Part shown: positions 46,401 to 57,234 of the stretch, piece after piece
How positions within the stretch are numbered: position 1 is the first letter of the stretch
Layout of the letters: every line of letters begins with the position of its first letter
Origin: Xylogone sp. PMI_703
Taxonomy: Eukaryota; Ascomycota; Leotiomycetes
Length of the DNA stretch: 64,000 bases
Assembly (NCBI GenBank): GCA_021399445.1
Contig: JAJTUQ010000001.1
Coordinates: 2,108,001-2,172,000 of the forward strand
Reading direction: 5' to 3'
Notes under the pieces: model-generated
Told to the model about the DNA's origin: nothing
Database searches by the model: none
Seen by the model: the letters and a program-made list of their open reading frames with translations, nothing else
Made by a program: the position numbers and the translations under genes

Positions 46401-47066
46401 TGGCTATCTCTGAGTGATCATCCCATTGTCAAAAGGCTCCATGATGACCATCAAACAGTCTTCTGCGTGGTTAAAGACTTGCTTCCAATTGCTATATTTG
46501 GGCTCAAAGCACACATTCGACCAGAGGCTGCTACAGTAATTGAAAAACTTCAACAGCGCGGCATTGAGGTCCACCTTGTTAGTGGTGATGCGGCAGCAGC
46601 CGTACATAACACAGGAGAAGCTCTTAACATCCCGTTATCGAATATTATGGCCCAGTGTTCTCCCGCTACGAAGCGTTCCTACATCCAGAGTCTCATAACT
46701 AACCAATCTTCAGGCCGTACGGTGCTCTTCCTTGGTGATGGCACTAATGATGCCTCTGCAATTTCACAATCTCATGTTGGGGTGCAGCTTGGTTCACTCT
46801 CAGACCTAGCGGGAGCCACCGCCGATGTTGTCATCCTGTCCAATAACCTTGGATCAATCATCACGCTTTTGGATCTGTCAGCTGCTGCTCATAGAAGGAT
46901 TATGTTCAATTTCATTTGGGCAGGACTGTACAATCTTTTCGCGATTCTTTTCGCAGCAGGAGCATTTGTGAAGTTCAGAATTCCGCCAGCATGGGCAGGA
47001 CTAGGTGAGTTGGTGAGTGTGTTACCTGTTGTGGTTGTAGGTGTGTCGATGGTCTGGACCGTGTGA
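43406..47066 (+). CDS. P1B-type heavy-metal ATPase with very Cys-rich N-terminus (two exons)
   Basis: Membrane pump that uses ATP to export or sequester soft metals (copper or cadmium), like fungal CrpA and yeast Pca1. Exons are 43406-43697 and 43777-47066 with a 79-bp intron, giving 1193 aa. Residues 1-400 hold 17 double-cysteine motifs (MGCCSK, DSCCKK, DDCCKE, KDCCCKE and similar) in acidic/lysine-rich repeats. One HMA domain follows with GMTCTGC at about 401-407. The core is intact: TGEN at 731-734 (phosphatase loop), CPC at 843-845 in SCPCALGLAVP, phosphorylated Asp 887 in FDKTGT, HP motif in GATQHPVSQ, and GDGTND at 1084-1089. I start at MGCCSKED (43406), not the longer frame, as the upstream 35 residues look like leader. 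Copper versus cadmium cannot be decided. Confidence 0.92.
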
Positions 47067-47938
47067 ATTCTATGTTGAGAAACCCAAGAATTATGTATTT
47101 GGACTCTCACACTGATCAGGACGGCAATCCCATAGAGATGAATATGCGATGGGCAGCCATTAAGAACTTACTTTCTATTTCAGGCCCGGCAATAGCTTTT
47201 GAAGTGTATGTATCCCTTTGGTGCAAACGGGGGAGTCAAAAGGCCTATACATTTTAACATAACTTTTTCAATTTGAAAATTGATGACAGTCACTACATTA
47301 TTAAGCGCGTAGTAAGGTCAAAAATTACTTTCACTGATCATTAGTATTTGCCTAGAGTTTTATTGTAATAATCCCCAAAAAATGCCAGCTCTAGGCTGTC
47401 GGGGCTGTTGGCGTATAGTGCACCAATTATAACACCACAGACCAAATTATCTAGAAAATTAACTCATATAGAATCGTCATTATGATGAGAAACCTGGAGG
47501 GAGAGTGGTAGGTTATGGCAAAGTACTGGACACGACCAAGATTGATGCTGTGCCACGGAGATAGTTACTGGACTGATGGCGCTGTGATATGCCTTATGAG
47601 GCTACGAACTTTATTTTTGGACTTTCCTAGGGAAGCTCAAATCGGTATCGAGTCATATGACGTTAAGGTACTGCTATACGCTGGTTGGCTAGAAGTTAAG
47701 GTAGCGGGACAACCCACAATTATCCAGCCAACCATGGACCCCGCATTACTGTAACATGCATTTTCTTCCCTCCCCCACCTAAAATTTCTATGACCCAAAC
47801 TCCGGACCGGAGCACGCGCATGAAGCTATTCGCAACGTCAAAAAATCCAACTGCACCCTCACAGTCACCTCACAGTCCAGAACTGAACTTTTCTGGCCTG
47901 TCATGGTCCACGCCGCTTTCCAGCTATAACTATTCATC
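47067..47938. other. Intergenic upstream of LYS4
   Basis: About 870 bp. A 79-codon plus-strand frame at 47515-47754 has no domain or splice context. No clear TGACTC (Gcn4/CPC1) site was found by eye near the LYS4 start, which would have been expected for a lysine gene under cross-pathway control. Confidence 0.45.
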
Positions 47939-50681
47939 ATGGCTGCACTTGTACGTCTCTCTTCCAGCAATTGATTCACCTTTTGCCCTGCTCAGAGCAT
48001 CCCTGTCTGCGTGTTCTCCCCAACCTTCAACACCAGGATGCATAACAAAAACTTACCACTTACTCACTTATGATGTTTTTAGCGGAGAGCCTGTGTGCTC
48101 AATGCCGTCGCAATTGCACGACTACAGTCTCGAACTTTCATCGCGCCTTCTCCATCACGCTCTATCGCCTTGTCCCAGTTCCGTGCCTACACATCTACCA
48201 ATCCTCGGCGGCAACAAGCCTTCCACTCACAGCTTGAGAGTACCACCAATGCCGACATACTCCAATCCTCTCAGAAGTTCGCCGCTGTGGCCAACCCCCA
48301 GACCCTCACCGAAAAGATCATCCAGCGATACTCTGTTGGCCTCGCCCCCGGCAAGAAGGTTAAGGCTGGCGACTATGTTACACTTTCCCCCCACGTCTGC
48401 ATGACGCACGACAACAGTTGGCCCGTAGCTTTGAAGTTTATGAATATTGGTGCCTCAAAGATTCACGATAATCGTCAGATCGTGTTTACTCTCGACCATG
48501 ATGTGCAGAATAAAAGTGAAAGTAACCTGAAGAAGTATTCGATGATCCAGGAATTTGCTAGCAAGCATGGGGTGGATTTTTACCCAGCTGGCCGTGGAAT
48601 TGGACACCAGGTTATTATAGAAGAGGGTAAAGACACCGTCGATGCTCGGGATTGGTAGGATCACTTGTTAACAGACCGACAGGATACGCCTGGCCGGGAA
48701 CGGTCTCCGTCGCTAGTGACAGCCACTCAAACATGTATGGTGGAGTATCTTGTCTTGTAAGTTACATCCATTTGGATAGAACTATTCCCCGATACTAAAT
48801 AAATCTTCAGGGGACCCCTATTGTACGAACAGATGCAGCTGGTATCTGGGCCACGGGCCGCAGTTGGTTTCAAATTCCAAATATTGCAAAGGTCACTCTA
48901 ACCGGTATTCTTCCCCCTGGAGTCACTGGTAAGGATGTAATTATTGCTCTCTGCGGTCTCTTCAACCAGGATGAGGTTCTCAACCATTTCATCGAGTTCA
49001 CCGGTTCCGAGCAGACCCTGGGAAGTATTCCCGTTGACGACCGCCTTACCATTGCCAATATGACGACCGAGTGGGGTGCATTAAGTGGTAAGCCAAATTA
49101 TAAGGGAAAATTCCGTCAATATGTGATGCTAACATATATTAGGATTATTTCCTGTTGATGAGATGCTTATCTCGTGGTACCGCGCCAAAGCTACTACCGC
49201 AGCCATTTTCGATAGTTCCACTAAGGACCGTATCAACCACAAGCGAATTGACGAGATTATAGAGAACCGCCTAGTCGCTGATCCTGGTGCTACATATGCT
49301 AAGGAGTTTTATCTCAACCTGTCTACTCTTTCCCCCTTCGTCGCCGGTCCCAACTCTGTCAAAGTCGCCACCCCTCTTAAACATCTTGAGGCTCAAAATA
49401 TTGCTCTGAATAAGGCCTACCTCGTCTCTTGTACTAACTCGCGAGCTTCTGATATTGCTGCTGCAGCACGTGTCTTCCGCGAGGCTGCCAGAGATGGTAA
49501 GCCCGCTAAAATTGCTTCCGGTCTTAGTTTTTATATTTCTGCGGCTTCGCTTCCCGAACAGCAAATTGCGGAAGAGGCTGGTGACTGGCAAGTTTTACTT
49601 GACGCTGGCGCCACGGCATTGCCTCCATCTTGTGCTCAATGTATAGGACTTGGGATTGGTCTCTTAGAACCTGGCGAGGTGGGCCTGTCTGCCTCGAACA
49701 GGAATTTCAAAGTATTTTATATTAATTACTTGAATATATACAGAAAAACTAACAATAATTCAGGGTCGTATGGGTTCCACGTCCGCCAAGGCTTACCTTG
49801 CAAGCCCCGAAGTTGTTGCTGCCAGCGCCCTCCAGGGTAAGATTGCTGGTCCTGGTTGGTACCAGAAGCCCGAGGGAGTCGAGAAGGTTATTATCGGTGA
49901 AGGGAGCGGCGACTACGTTGCTGATAAGGCTCGATCTATCGAAGATGCTTTCGATAAGATTATTGGTGAAGTCGAGGGCATGATTGCTACCGCTGAGGGT
50001 GCTGGTGGGCAGTCGTCCAGCCCTGCTGCTGCTGAAGATGAAACTTTAACAGACATTCTCCCTGGCTTTCCCGAGAAGATTGAAGGGGAGATTGTTTTCT
50101 GTGATGGTGACAATATCAACACTGATGGTATCTATCCTGGTAAGTAGTACCATTTCATTTTCTTGAATTAAAATCTCATTGTGTGTCGAATAGGCAAGTA
50201 TACCTACCAGGATAATGTCAGTAAGGAGAAAATGGCCGAGGTGTGTATGGAGAACTATGACACGGAGTTCCGCACAACTGCCAAGGCTGGCGACATTCTT
50301 GTTGCTGGTTTCAACTTTGGTTGTGGCTCCTCTCGTGAGCAGGCTGCTACCGCCATCTTGGCCAAGCAGATTCCTCTGGTCGTTGCCGGTAGTTTCGGCA
50401 ATATCTTCAGCCGTAACAGCATCAACAATGCTCTCATGGGCGTTGAGGTGCCCCGTCTTGTACAGCGTCTCCGTGAAACGTATAAGAATGACACTGAGAA
50501 ACCCCTGACCCGCCGCACTGGCTGGACACTCCTCTGGGACGTTCGCCGTTCCAAGGTTGTTATTACCGAGAAGGATGGCTCTCGTTGGGAGGAGAAAGTC
50601 GGCGAACTGCCTCCCAACGTGCAAGAAATCATCGCGCGCGGCGGTCTCGAGAAGTGGGTCAAGTCCAAGATCGAGACCTAA
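47939..50681 (+). CDS. LYS4: Homoaconitase Lys4, mitochondrial (seven exons)
   Basis: Lysine synthesis by the alpha-aminoadipate route: converts homoaconitate to homoisocitrate using a 4Fe-4S cluster. Exons are 47939-47950, 48083-48626, 48683-48756, 48811-49087, 49143-49711, 49764-50139 and 50194-50681, giving 779 aa. All six introns keep the frame; the first exon codes only MAAL and the next gives [17 protein letters not shown], a basic mitochondrial presequence. Conserved blocks include [58 protein letters not shown] (cluster Cys 399), CAQCIGLG (Cys 466 and 469), [20 protein letters not shown], and the swivel-domain [10 protein letters not shown]. The match is to Lys4 and not aconitase because of NKSE in the DHDVQ region and the domain order. 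Confidence 0.93.
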
Positions 50682-52253
50682 AAGTGAAGATGTCAGTATG
50701 ATTTACTATATATTCCTTGACATGTTAGATATCCTTTTGTTAAAGTGTTCTGGGAATTCTGGTTAAAGTTATAATGGTTAGCATTACAAAAATGAAAGAA
50801 TTATAATTTTGAAGGTTATTTTTGTATATTCCCAAATATTAGACTGTATTATAAGATACTCATAAGATTGTAATACTTCCCAAATGATTGAAATGATAGC
50901 TACTGTGTTGCATTGCTGGAGCCTTATGAGCCAGAGACTCATAAGGCATTAATGCTTTACATGGATTAACAAATCTCAGCCTTTTCTGAATCGACGAAAG
51001 AACACTATGAATAGCCCGTACATCGAAAACAATATCATAATAAGGTAATTAAAGAATTTATCCTCTTCAAATTCTATTAATATGTCTTCACTGCAAGATT
51101 CTAGCTGTACATTTTTTGATATTCTATATATCCCCTCAGGTATCACTCAAAATGTGGCCTGTGCGGTGCGCATAGGTAGAACCGTTGGTGTGTTCTGAGC
51201 ACCAGATAAATTACGCAACACCATCCGTACTATGGATAAATAGTACTAAGACAGATTAATAACAAGCTGTACTTCGATTGCTAACGCAGGTACGAAAACC
51301 GCACATATGCAGGTACTTTTTCAACTGCAAAGGGCGCTGACGGTTGGGCCAATAGGATTCGAACCAACAATCGTCCGAACCAATAATAAATTTCTCCGCT
51401 GTGACTACCTCTGTACGCAAGGCTGCTCCAGAAAACGCGATCTACCATATTTTCAACTAGGATATAAGTTAATTGGATGACAAGCTACGTTTGCTAACTA
51501 CTTGATCGCTACATAGGAGGATGCTTCATACTCCTGGGATCACGTGTTAAGCCAATTCCAGCTCCATCCACATATTGATTCGCTTCATATGTTATATCAC
51601 CTGGAGCCTCAAAGGCCTTTTCGAGCACAACATCGATGCTACAAAACACAAACTATTACAATACCCAACACTGTGCCAGCTTTACACTGATCTGAAATTT
51701 GTTTCGATAAATCGGTAGTAAAGGACACTCGATGAAGGTATTTAATAAACATAACTGCTGTTGTGGCCGTGGTATAAACATAGAACTCATAAGGGTACTT
51801 TCGCGTGCTGAGGCTCATAATTTGCGAACAACTTCTGGTATTCCATTAAGTAAAGTGCTGGTGCCTTTCACATTAAATTCTTGCCTTATCGCCTTAGGCT
51901 ACAAGGTCAGGAAGGTCTCAGTCCATTTTACAATAGACTAACCAAAATCCCGCAGCTTAAATAGGGATACATTCGCTATATAGGCTCGCGGGCAAGAGAG
52001 CTGCTCCCTTAATTCGAGAATCAAACTAGAGTCAACGATTCGAAGGTGCCGGCGGCCCTCTGGTACCAAACACAGTCCAGTGATCGAACTCATCCTCCAG
52101 ACACCGTTTACGAAGGCTGTCAACTAGCTGGGCATACGGTTGGCTTGTATGCGATATATATACAATTTGCTAATAGATATTACGATACCTGAAAGGATAG
52201 AATTAGTCACGGAATATCCTAAACCGGAAGTTCATCATTCTGATACCAGCACA
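50682..52253. other. 1.6-kb intergenic, no gene seen
   Basis: AT-rich. On the minus strand at 51345-51356 there is a good tRNA B-box (GGTTCGAATCC) but no matching acceptor stem or A-box, so I do not call a tRNA. A CACGTG lies at 51541-51546. Frames of 60-69 codons are without context. Confidence 0.5.
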
Positions 52254-53995
52254 ATGTCATGGGAATTTCTTCCTTTAGATGTCCGCCTGGTAATACTGGA
52301 AGCTATCTCCTGTAACGTCGATACTGCTGCTTATGCCGCTGTATGTCGGGAATGGCAAGTATTTTTTGAGAAGAAGCATTTCGAACGAATTATACTATCC
52401 CAACGGCGCATCAAAACTTTCACTCAAATTGTTCAAGGCGCAAAGAGGAAGCTAGTCAAACATATTTGGCTGAGGCTCGAACTTAAAACTTATCGCTGCC
52501 CTCAGTGTATGGAGCCTGAGAGTTGCGAAATTCAAGAGGAAAATAACACGATCTTTGTGAAATCTTTGAAGACACTTCTCCAAGCATTGAGCACATGGGA
52601 CAAGTCAAGTGATTTACACAGAGAAGGTTTGGCTCTTGAGCTAAGTGCGTATTCCCCAAGCGACAGCAAGCACTTCTTCAGAGACGTTCGTTTCGACCAT
52701 GATCCTTATCATGAACCTAGTGAAGACTTCATAATCATACCAAATTCAAAATCTAAAGAGCGTAAATTTAACGATCGTTGGCATTTGTGGCGCCAGGGAC
52801 ACCGTACTCCTATATCTCGGGTTGAGGAAGACTGCCTTGAAAGGGGTATTTCTAGACTTCAAGGTTGCGGATTCTATTTCAAGCGGCCACCATACGGAAT
52901 TCCAAATGATGATAGACCACCACATTCAGCTTCGGATTATCTCCCGAAGGTAGAAGTGGTTACTTCTTTTCACTTTCGAAGGCAATATTACCGTTACATT
53001 CATCCAGATGGACTGATTCAATTGTTTGAAAGTTTGATTGGTCTTCAGCATATCATATATGAACCACCGAAGGCCCTGTGTGATAGTAAGAGTAAGTCAA
53101 CCATTCCCTGTGAATAAATGGACAATTGACGAGATTTTGTGGGCTAATATGGTAATGTGCAGGGTATCAGTTCGTTTTTGAGTGCTGGTTGCCAGTCACA
53201 CTCAGAAAGTTGACTATTTACGCGAGCCACAACGATCGTGATGAGGCAAAATATCTCTTAGATTCATCTGGCCTCCTCCTGCCTCGATCGAACGCTCCAG
53301 CGCTTGGATTGGCACTTGCAAAAGCGAGTCAACCTCTCGAGCACCTGGCTGCTTCTTTTATCGTTGATGCAACACACTTCCTAGCGTTTGTCAACCAACG
53401 ACAGTTTCCCTCCTCTGTTGTCCACGGACAAGAGAATAATTGGCATTGGGCCAACCTCAGGTCATTGGCTCTGACATCAAAGCTTCTTGCTCCCGATCAG
53501 ACCCCTCCTGCAATCAACGATTTACTGTTAGCTGCAAGTGTTGCTGCCAGAGCGATGCCAGCGCTTCGCGTTATGGAAATCTGGAATGGGAAGAACAAAG
53601 TACGAACATTGGGCAGGCTTAAGTGTGAAGATGATGAACTTGAATACGGATGTTTCTTTCGTTACTATGTTGAAGATGATTTAAATCACTCTCAGGGTAA
53701 GTCTTCAAGAGTATCTGTCCGAGACTGGGATGACGTGCCTACTGATAATATCTCCACAGCGACCATCACATGGCATAGCACTTGGTGCTTCGAGCTAGAA
53801 CAAAGAGTCGTCCAGTCCTGGAAATGCACTGTACAAGGGAAGGGTGGCCAAGGATTAAGCTTTGAGACCGAATTGCTACCAATGGATAGTACCCGCTTTC
53901 CAGCCTCCATTCTCCACCACCTGAAGCTACGAGATCAAGTTCTTCATTCTGTGTCCTATCAGCAAATCAAGCTGCTGTGCACCGCGGTAGAATAA
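52254..53995 (+). CDS. F-box domain protein (two exons)
   Basis: Likely substrate receptor of an SCF ubiquitin ligase. Exons are 52254-53091 and 53163-53995 with a 71-bp intron, giving 556 aa; the junction codes KRYQFVFECW. The F-box is right at the start: MSWEFLPLDVRLVILEAIS followed by AAYAAVCREWQVFFEK. The region after it has a pair of cysteines (YRCPQCMEPESC), then a long alpha/beta body of the type common in fungal F-box proteins (LRSLALTSKLLAP; ALRVMEIWNGK), possibly degenerate leucine-rich repeats. The frame is open upstream of 52254 but the F-box begins at this ATG. The target is unknown. The large fungal F-box families diverge fast, so no ortholog is named. Confidence 0.78.
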
Positions 53996-54919
53996 TATGG
54001 CAAGCCATAGTTCACGCTGCTCGACAAGATTCGATGGCTCTCAACCACGGAGTCATTTGCAAATTCATCATTACCCTCAAAAAAATAGCCACATCTCTTA
54101 CCCATCAAAGAATTACTACTACCAGCTCATTGAATTCCTTGTTTCACCCGTTGATAACCTTAGCTAACTCGATTTGCGGTGATCATGCCCTATGCTGGCA
54201 CCAGGAGAAACTATCTGATCACCAAAGGCTCTCGACGCTACCCGCCTAGATTCGTATTCAATTCTTATAGATATGAGAAGAGAGCAGGCAAATGCTCAGA
54301 GGGAAGAGGGGAGAACATGATATTGGCTATATAACATTTAGTTATTTTTATCTGATGGTGAGTATGAGAAACTTGTCTGAGGCCTCTCTTATGTGGATAT
54401 GCTGAATTGGAGAATTAATTACAATCATAAAGTCCACCTCCTAAAGTATTTCTCGCATACGCTCGGTCATAAGCGTCGTTCGACAGTCTGCATTCTCCGC
54501 CTTTTGTGATGATCGCTGTATTGGAAGGGTATCCCTCGCAGCTTGCTCATAAATACGAGCGGAGTTGGTGATTCGGAGGGCTTAGAGTGCGAGCTATGGG
54601 TGCTACAACAGAGGTTTAAGGCTGTTTCTCGTTAGGAGGCATATAGTTTTAAGGCCATTGGCGTCAACTAAGGGCAGTGGCACAGATAGAAAGATATACG
54701 GTACTAATACTGTACATAATAATCGAAGACTGCTACAGCATCAGTATGTAAACCATATTATGATTCTTAGGTAACTGAAGGGGAAATTGTGCATTTTGGT
54801 GGCTCCTTCTTCAATTCCACGATATACACCCACCACTACAAAAGTAGTCTGTAGCAACGCTGCCAAAGACGGCAGGAGCTGATGTACAGAGTCATAGTAA
54901 AACTACTTAATAGAAATGA
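53996..54919. other. Intergenic downstream of the F-box gene
   Basis: 3' flank; a 90-codon frame (53977-54249) overlapping the F-box stop is in another frame and has no domain. Nothing else definable. Confidence 0.5.
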
Positions 54920-55270
54920 ATGTTTTGTTCTCCTTCTGATAACCACCATCAACAACAACAACGACAACAACAGCCACAACAGCCACAACAGCAGCCACAA
55001 AAGCAACAACAGCAGCAGCAGAACCAAATGCCTCCGCCCGTACCAAGTCCGGACGATGTGACGACGGCGGCCCGCGAATCGCAAGCAGCCCGGGGAACGC
55101 GGCGGTGGGCATACCTCCACCGCCGGTTCCTCCGGCTGCTGGCGATTCGCGCGGCCACAGGAGATGACTGGGCAGCTTGGCTGCTAGCGTTCGAACAGCG
55201 CTGGTGGAACCAGGCGCTTCATTATTATCTACAATATGGATTACCTTGCTTAGTGAGCCTGTCTTTGTAG
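54920..55270 (+). CDS. Glutamine-rich ORF, unknown, doubtful gene
   Basis: Open frame of 116 codons. After MFCSPSDNHH it has a run of about 25 residues, mostly Gln with some Pro, coded by CAA/CAG repeats, then PPPVPSPDDV and a basic/aromatic half with RRFLRLLAIRAATG and WAAWLLAFEQRWWN that looks more protein-like than random. The local DNA (55040-55200) is much more G+C-rich than its flanks. It may be a real small gene, an exon of a larger one, or a piece of a decayed element. No intron or domain recognised. Confidence 0.3.
   Translation: MFCSPSDNHHQQQQRQQQPQQPQQQPQKQQQQQQNQMPPPVPSPDDVTTAARESQAARGTRRWAYLHRRFLRLLAIRAATGDDWAAWLLAFEQRWWNQALHYYLQYGLPCLVSLSL
54946..55025 (+). repeat. CAA/CAG trinucleotide repeat
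   Basis: Imperfect run of CAA, CAG and CCA triplets of about 80 bp coding the Gln-rich segment. Such runs are length-variable. The antisense gives Cys/Leu-rich frames, which I ignore. Confidence 0.75.
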
Positions 55271-55504
55271 CAACTTTGGGATTGAGGTATCACTAACCGT
55301 CTTGGAACAGATATCTCTTATCATAAGTTGAACAAGTTTGTGCTCCCTAGACCCTCTCGAGCATTAGCTAATGCATTCCAATAGTTCGGCCATTCTTATT
55401 TCATCTTATACCACTCCAATTCTTATTTCATTCTTATCCAGCCTGGGTTAGTGTCTTTGAATCCTCTTCAAATATTGCGGCTGACATGTTTTATGTAGGA
55501 CGCC

Positions 55505-55602
55505 TATCATTATGGTATTTTTATCCTATCATTAGGATATTCTTACCATATTCCTATCGCATCCTTACGATATCCTCATCCTATCCTTAGGATATTCTTA
55601 TC
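55505..55602 (+). repeat. Minisatellite of ~22-28-bp units (TATCCTTAGGATATTCTTATCC)
   Basis: Four imperfect copies in a row; the last is the clearest (TATCCTTAGGATATTCTTATCC), the first reads TATCATTATGGTATTTTTATCC. The unit holds a TCCTTAGGATA near-palindrome. Not part of a coding frame. Confidence 0.6.
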
Positions 55603-57234
55603 CCACCCGCAGCGCCAACCTCGCCGTTGGTGGGTGGGCGAACCCTCCGGGGTGATGGCCAGAGGGGCCAATGGCGCTGAACTCCTCTCCGCGGGCGTCT
55701 CAAATCCGACTGTGACTCCAATTTCAACGGATCTAGGCCTTTAGTTCATCATCGGCAAAAGATGAATGTGATAATGTCTTGGGGGCTCAGTCCACTGCAA
55801 GAATACATATCAGTCCCTCGCGTCAACCAGAGCAAAAATAAACATTTGGTGGCCCAAGAGCGGCGTGATCAAAAGAGATACGGCTTGCCTTGGCAGTTTC
55901 TAGTCTATCGCCTGTCAATATGAAATATCAAAAGAATCCATAGGAAACGCGAAACCTAGCTTGAGGCGGACCCGATCTTGGAGAAGCCATACTATTTTTT
56001 TGTGACCAATTCTGCCTCTGGAGCTTCACACATGGTTTGACAAGACCAAGAATTTGAGCCAGCATCCAAATAGCAATAACTTATCAAGATCAAGGACGCA
56101 GTCGCAGGAAATCAAGATATCCTCCTGGATACTCCCGAAAGCAGCTGGAAGTTCCATTCAATCACCTTATCAGCTATGTCATTTCATTTGCAGAGCTTGA
56201 ATGAGATACCGGTTTCCTCACTAATATCGGGCACGTCAAAGAGACTTCTAAGGGTCCCTTGATGCGAAGACGGGTAAAGCTGTGCCAGGTTGAAAGTCCC
56301 GCGAGACGCGGTCAATAGCGTGCACCGATGATGTCAGACCAGTCATGCTATAACAAATTTGATTTGAAGAGCAGAGATTGCGGAAATACTGAAGAGAAAG
56401 GACAAGAAGAGAATTGAGCCTGGAAACTAGCAGGCATTGCTATCTAGCTCTGCCAGATATGGAACCATGAAATGTTTTTACCAAGTCGAAGTTGATGAAA
56501 TCGGCTATCTTAGGTGAAATGAGCTTCAGCTAAAGATGAAGAAGGGGTAGCATAAAGAATTATGAGTATCTGGAGCGGCTTGATTTTAATATGGAACACA
56601 GGAGAGCAAGGGAAGTCATGAGGGCCAGGGGGGAGAAACTCATTGAGCGAGTTGATAAGTCTTTGGCATTGTTAACTGATGTTTGGAAGACATGTATTAA
56701 GCACTGGATTTGCCACTAAAGCGCACTAAATACTGATACAGTAAGCGCATCCTCTATGCATGACTAATCATACAAAATCACATAACTTATATCTTTGATT
56801 TTGCGGAATCATTGACATAACACAATCTTGACGATTAATCAATCGTCCGCTCGCATAATCAGCCTCCAATTTTGCTTGTTGTCTCGTAGCTGGAGCAGGA
56901 TAAACGTCATGATTAGATCACGTGAGCATCGTGTCACGTGTAAGCGAGGTCCAAATTGAGCACATTCTCACCTCCTAGTCGTACTTAGGTTTTGGGATGA
57001 ATAGTTCAACGCCTAGCAAGGGTAATACTACGTATTCTAGCTTTACCATTGGCCAAAACTTCTTCTGGGGGAGACTGATAACTGAAGGGGTTACACTCGC
57101 CAAAATCAATCAACCATCAGCACGACCAGTATACTGTGTATTTACGTGCTGCAATGTATAGGCACTCAGCCAGTCTATCATAAAAATAAATGATTAAGTC
57201 TTCGGTTAGATTATTTTATGTCCAATTATTTCTA
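55603..57234. other. Gene-poor interval upstream of the regulator's 3' end
   Basis: Begins with a G+C-rich patch (about 55610-55710) and turns AT-rich. Two CACGTG boxes occur 16 bp apart at 56919-56924 and 56935-56940. No coding frame above 60 codons with a domain and no RNA gene recognised. The abrupt changes in composition suggest old element debris, which I cannot name. Confidence 0.45.

Noticed and set aside
51330..51420. tRNA on the minus strand
   Set aside because: The GGTTCGAATCC B-box is good but the T-stem has a mismatch, no 5' strand pairs with the would-be acceptor TGGCCCA, and no A-box is found at the right distance.
54949..55158. Cys/Leu/Val-rich minus-strand frames of 69-94 codons
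   Set aside because: Antisense translations of the CAA/CAG repeat.
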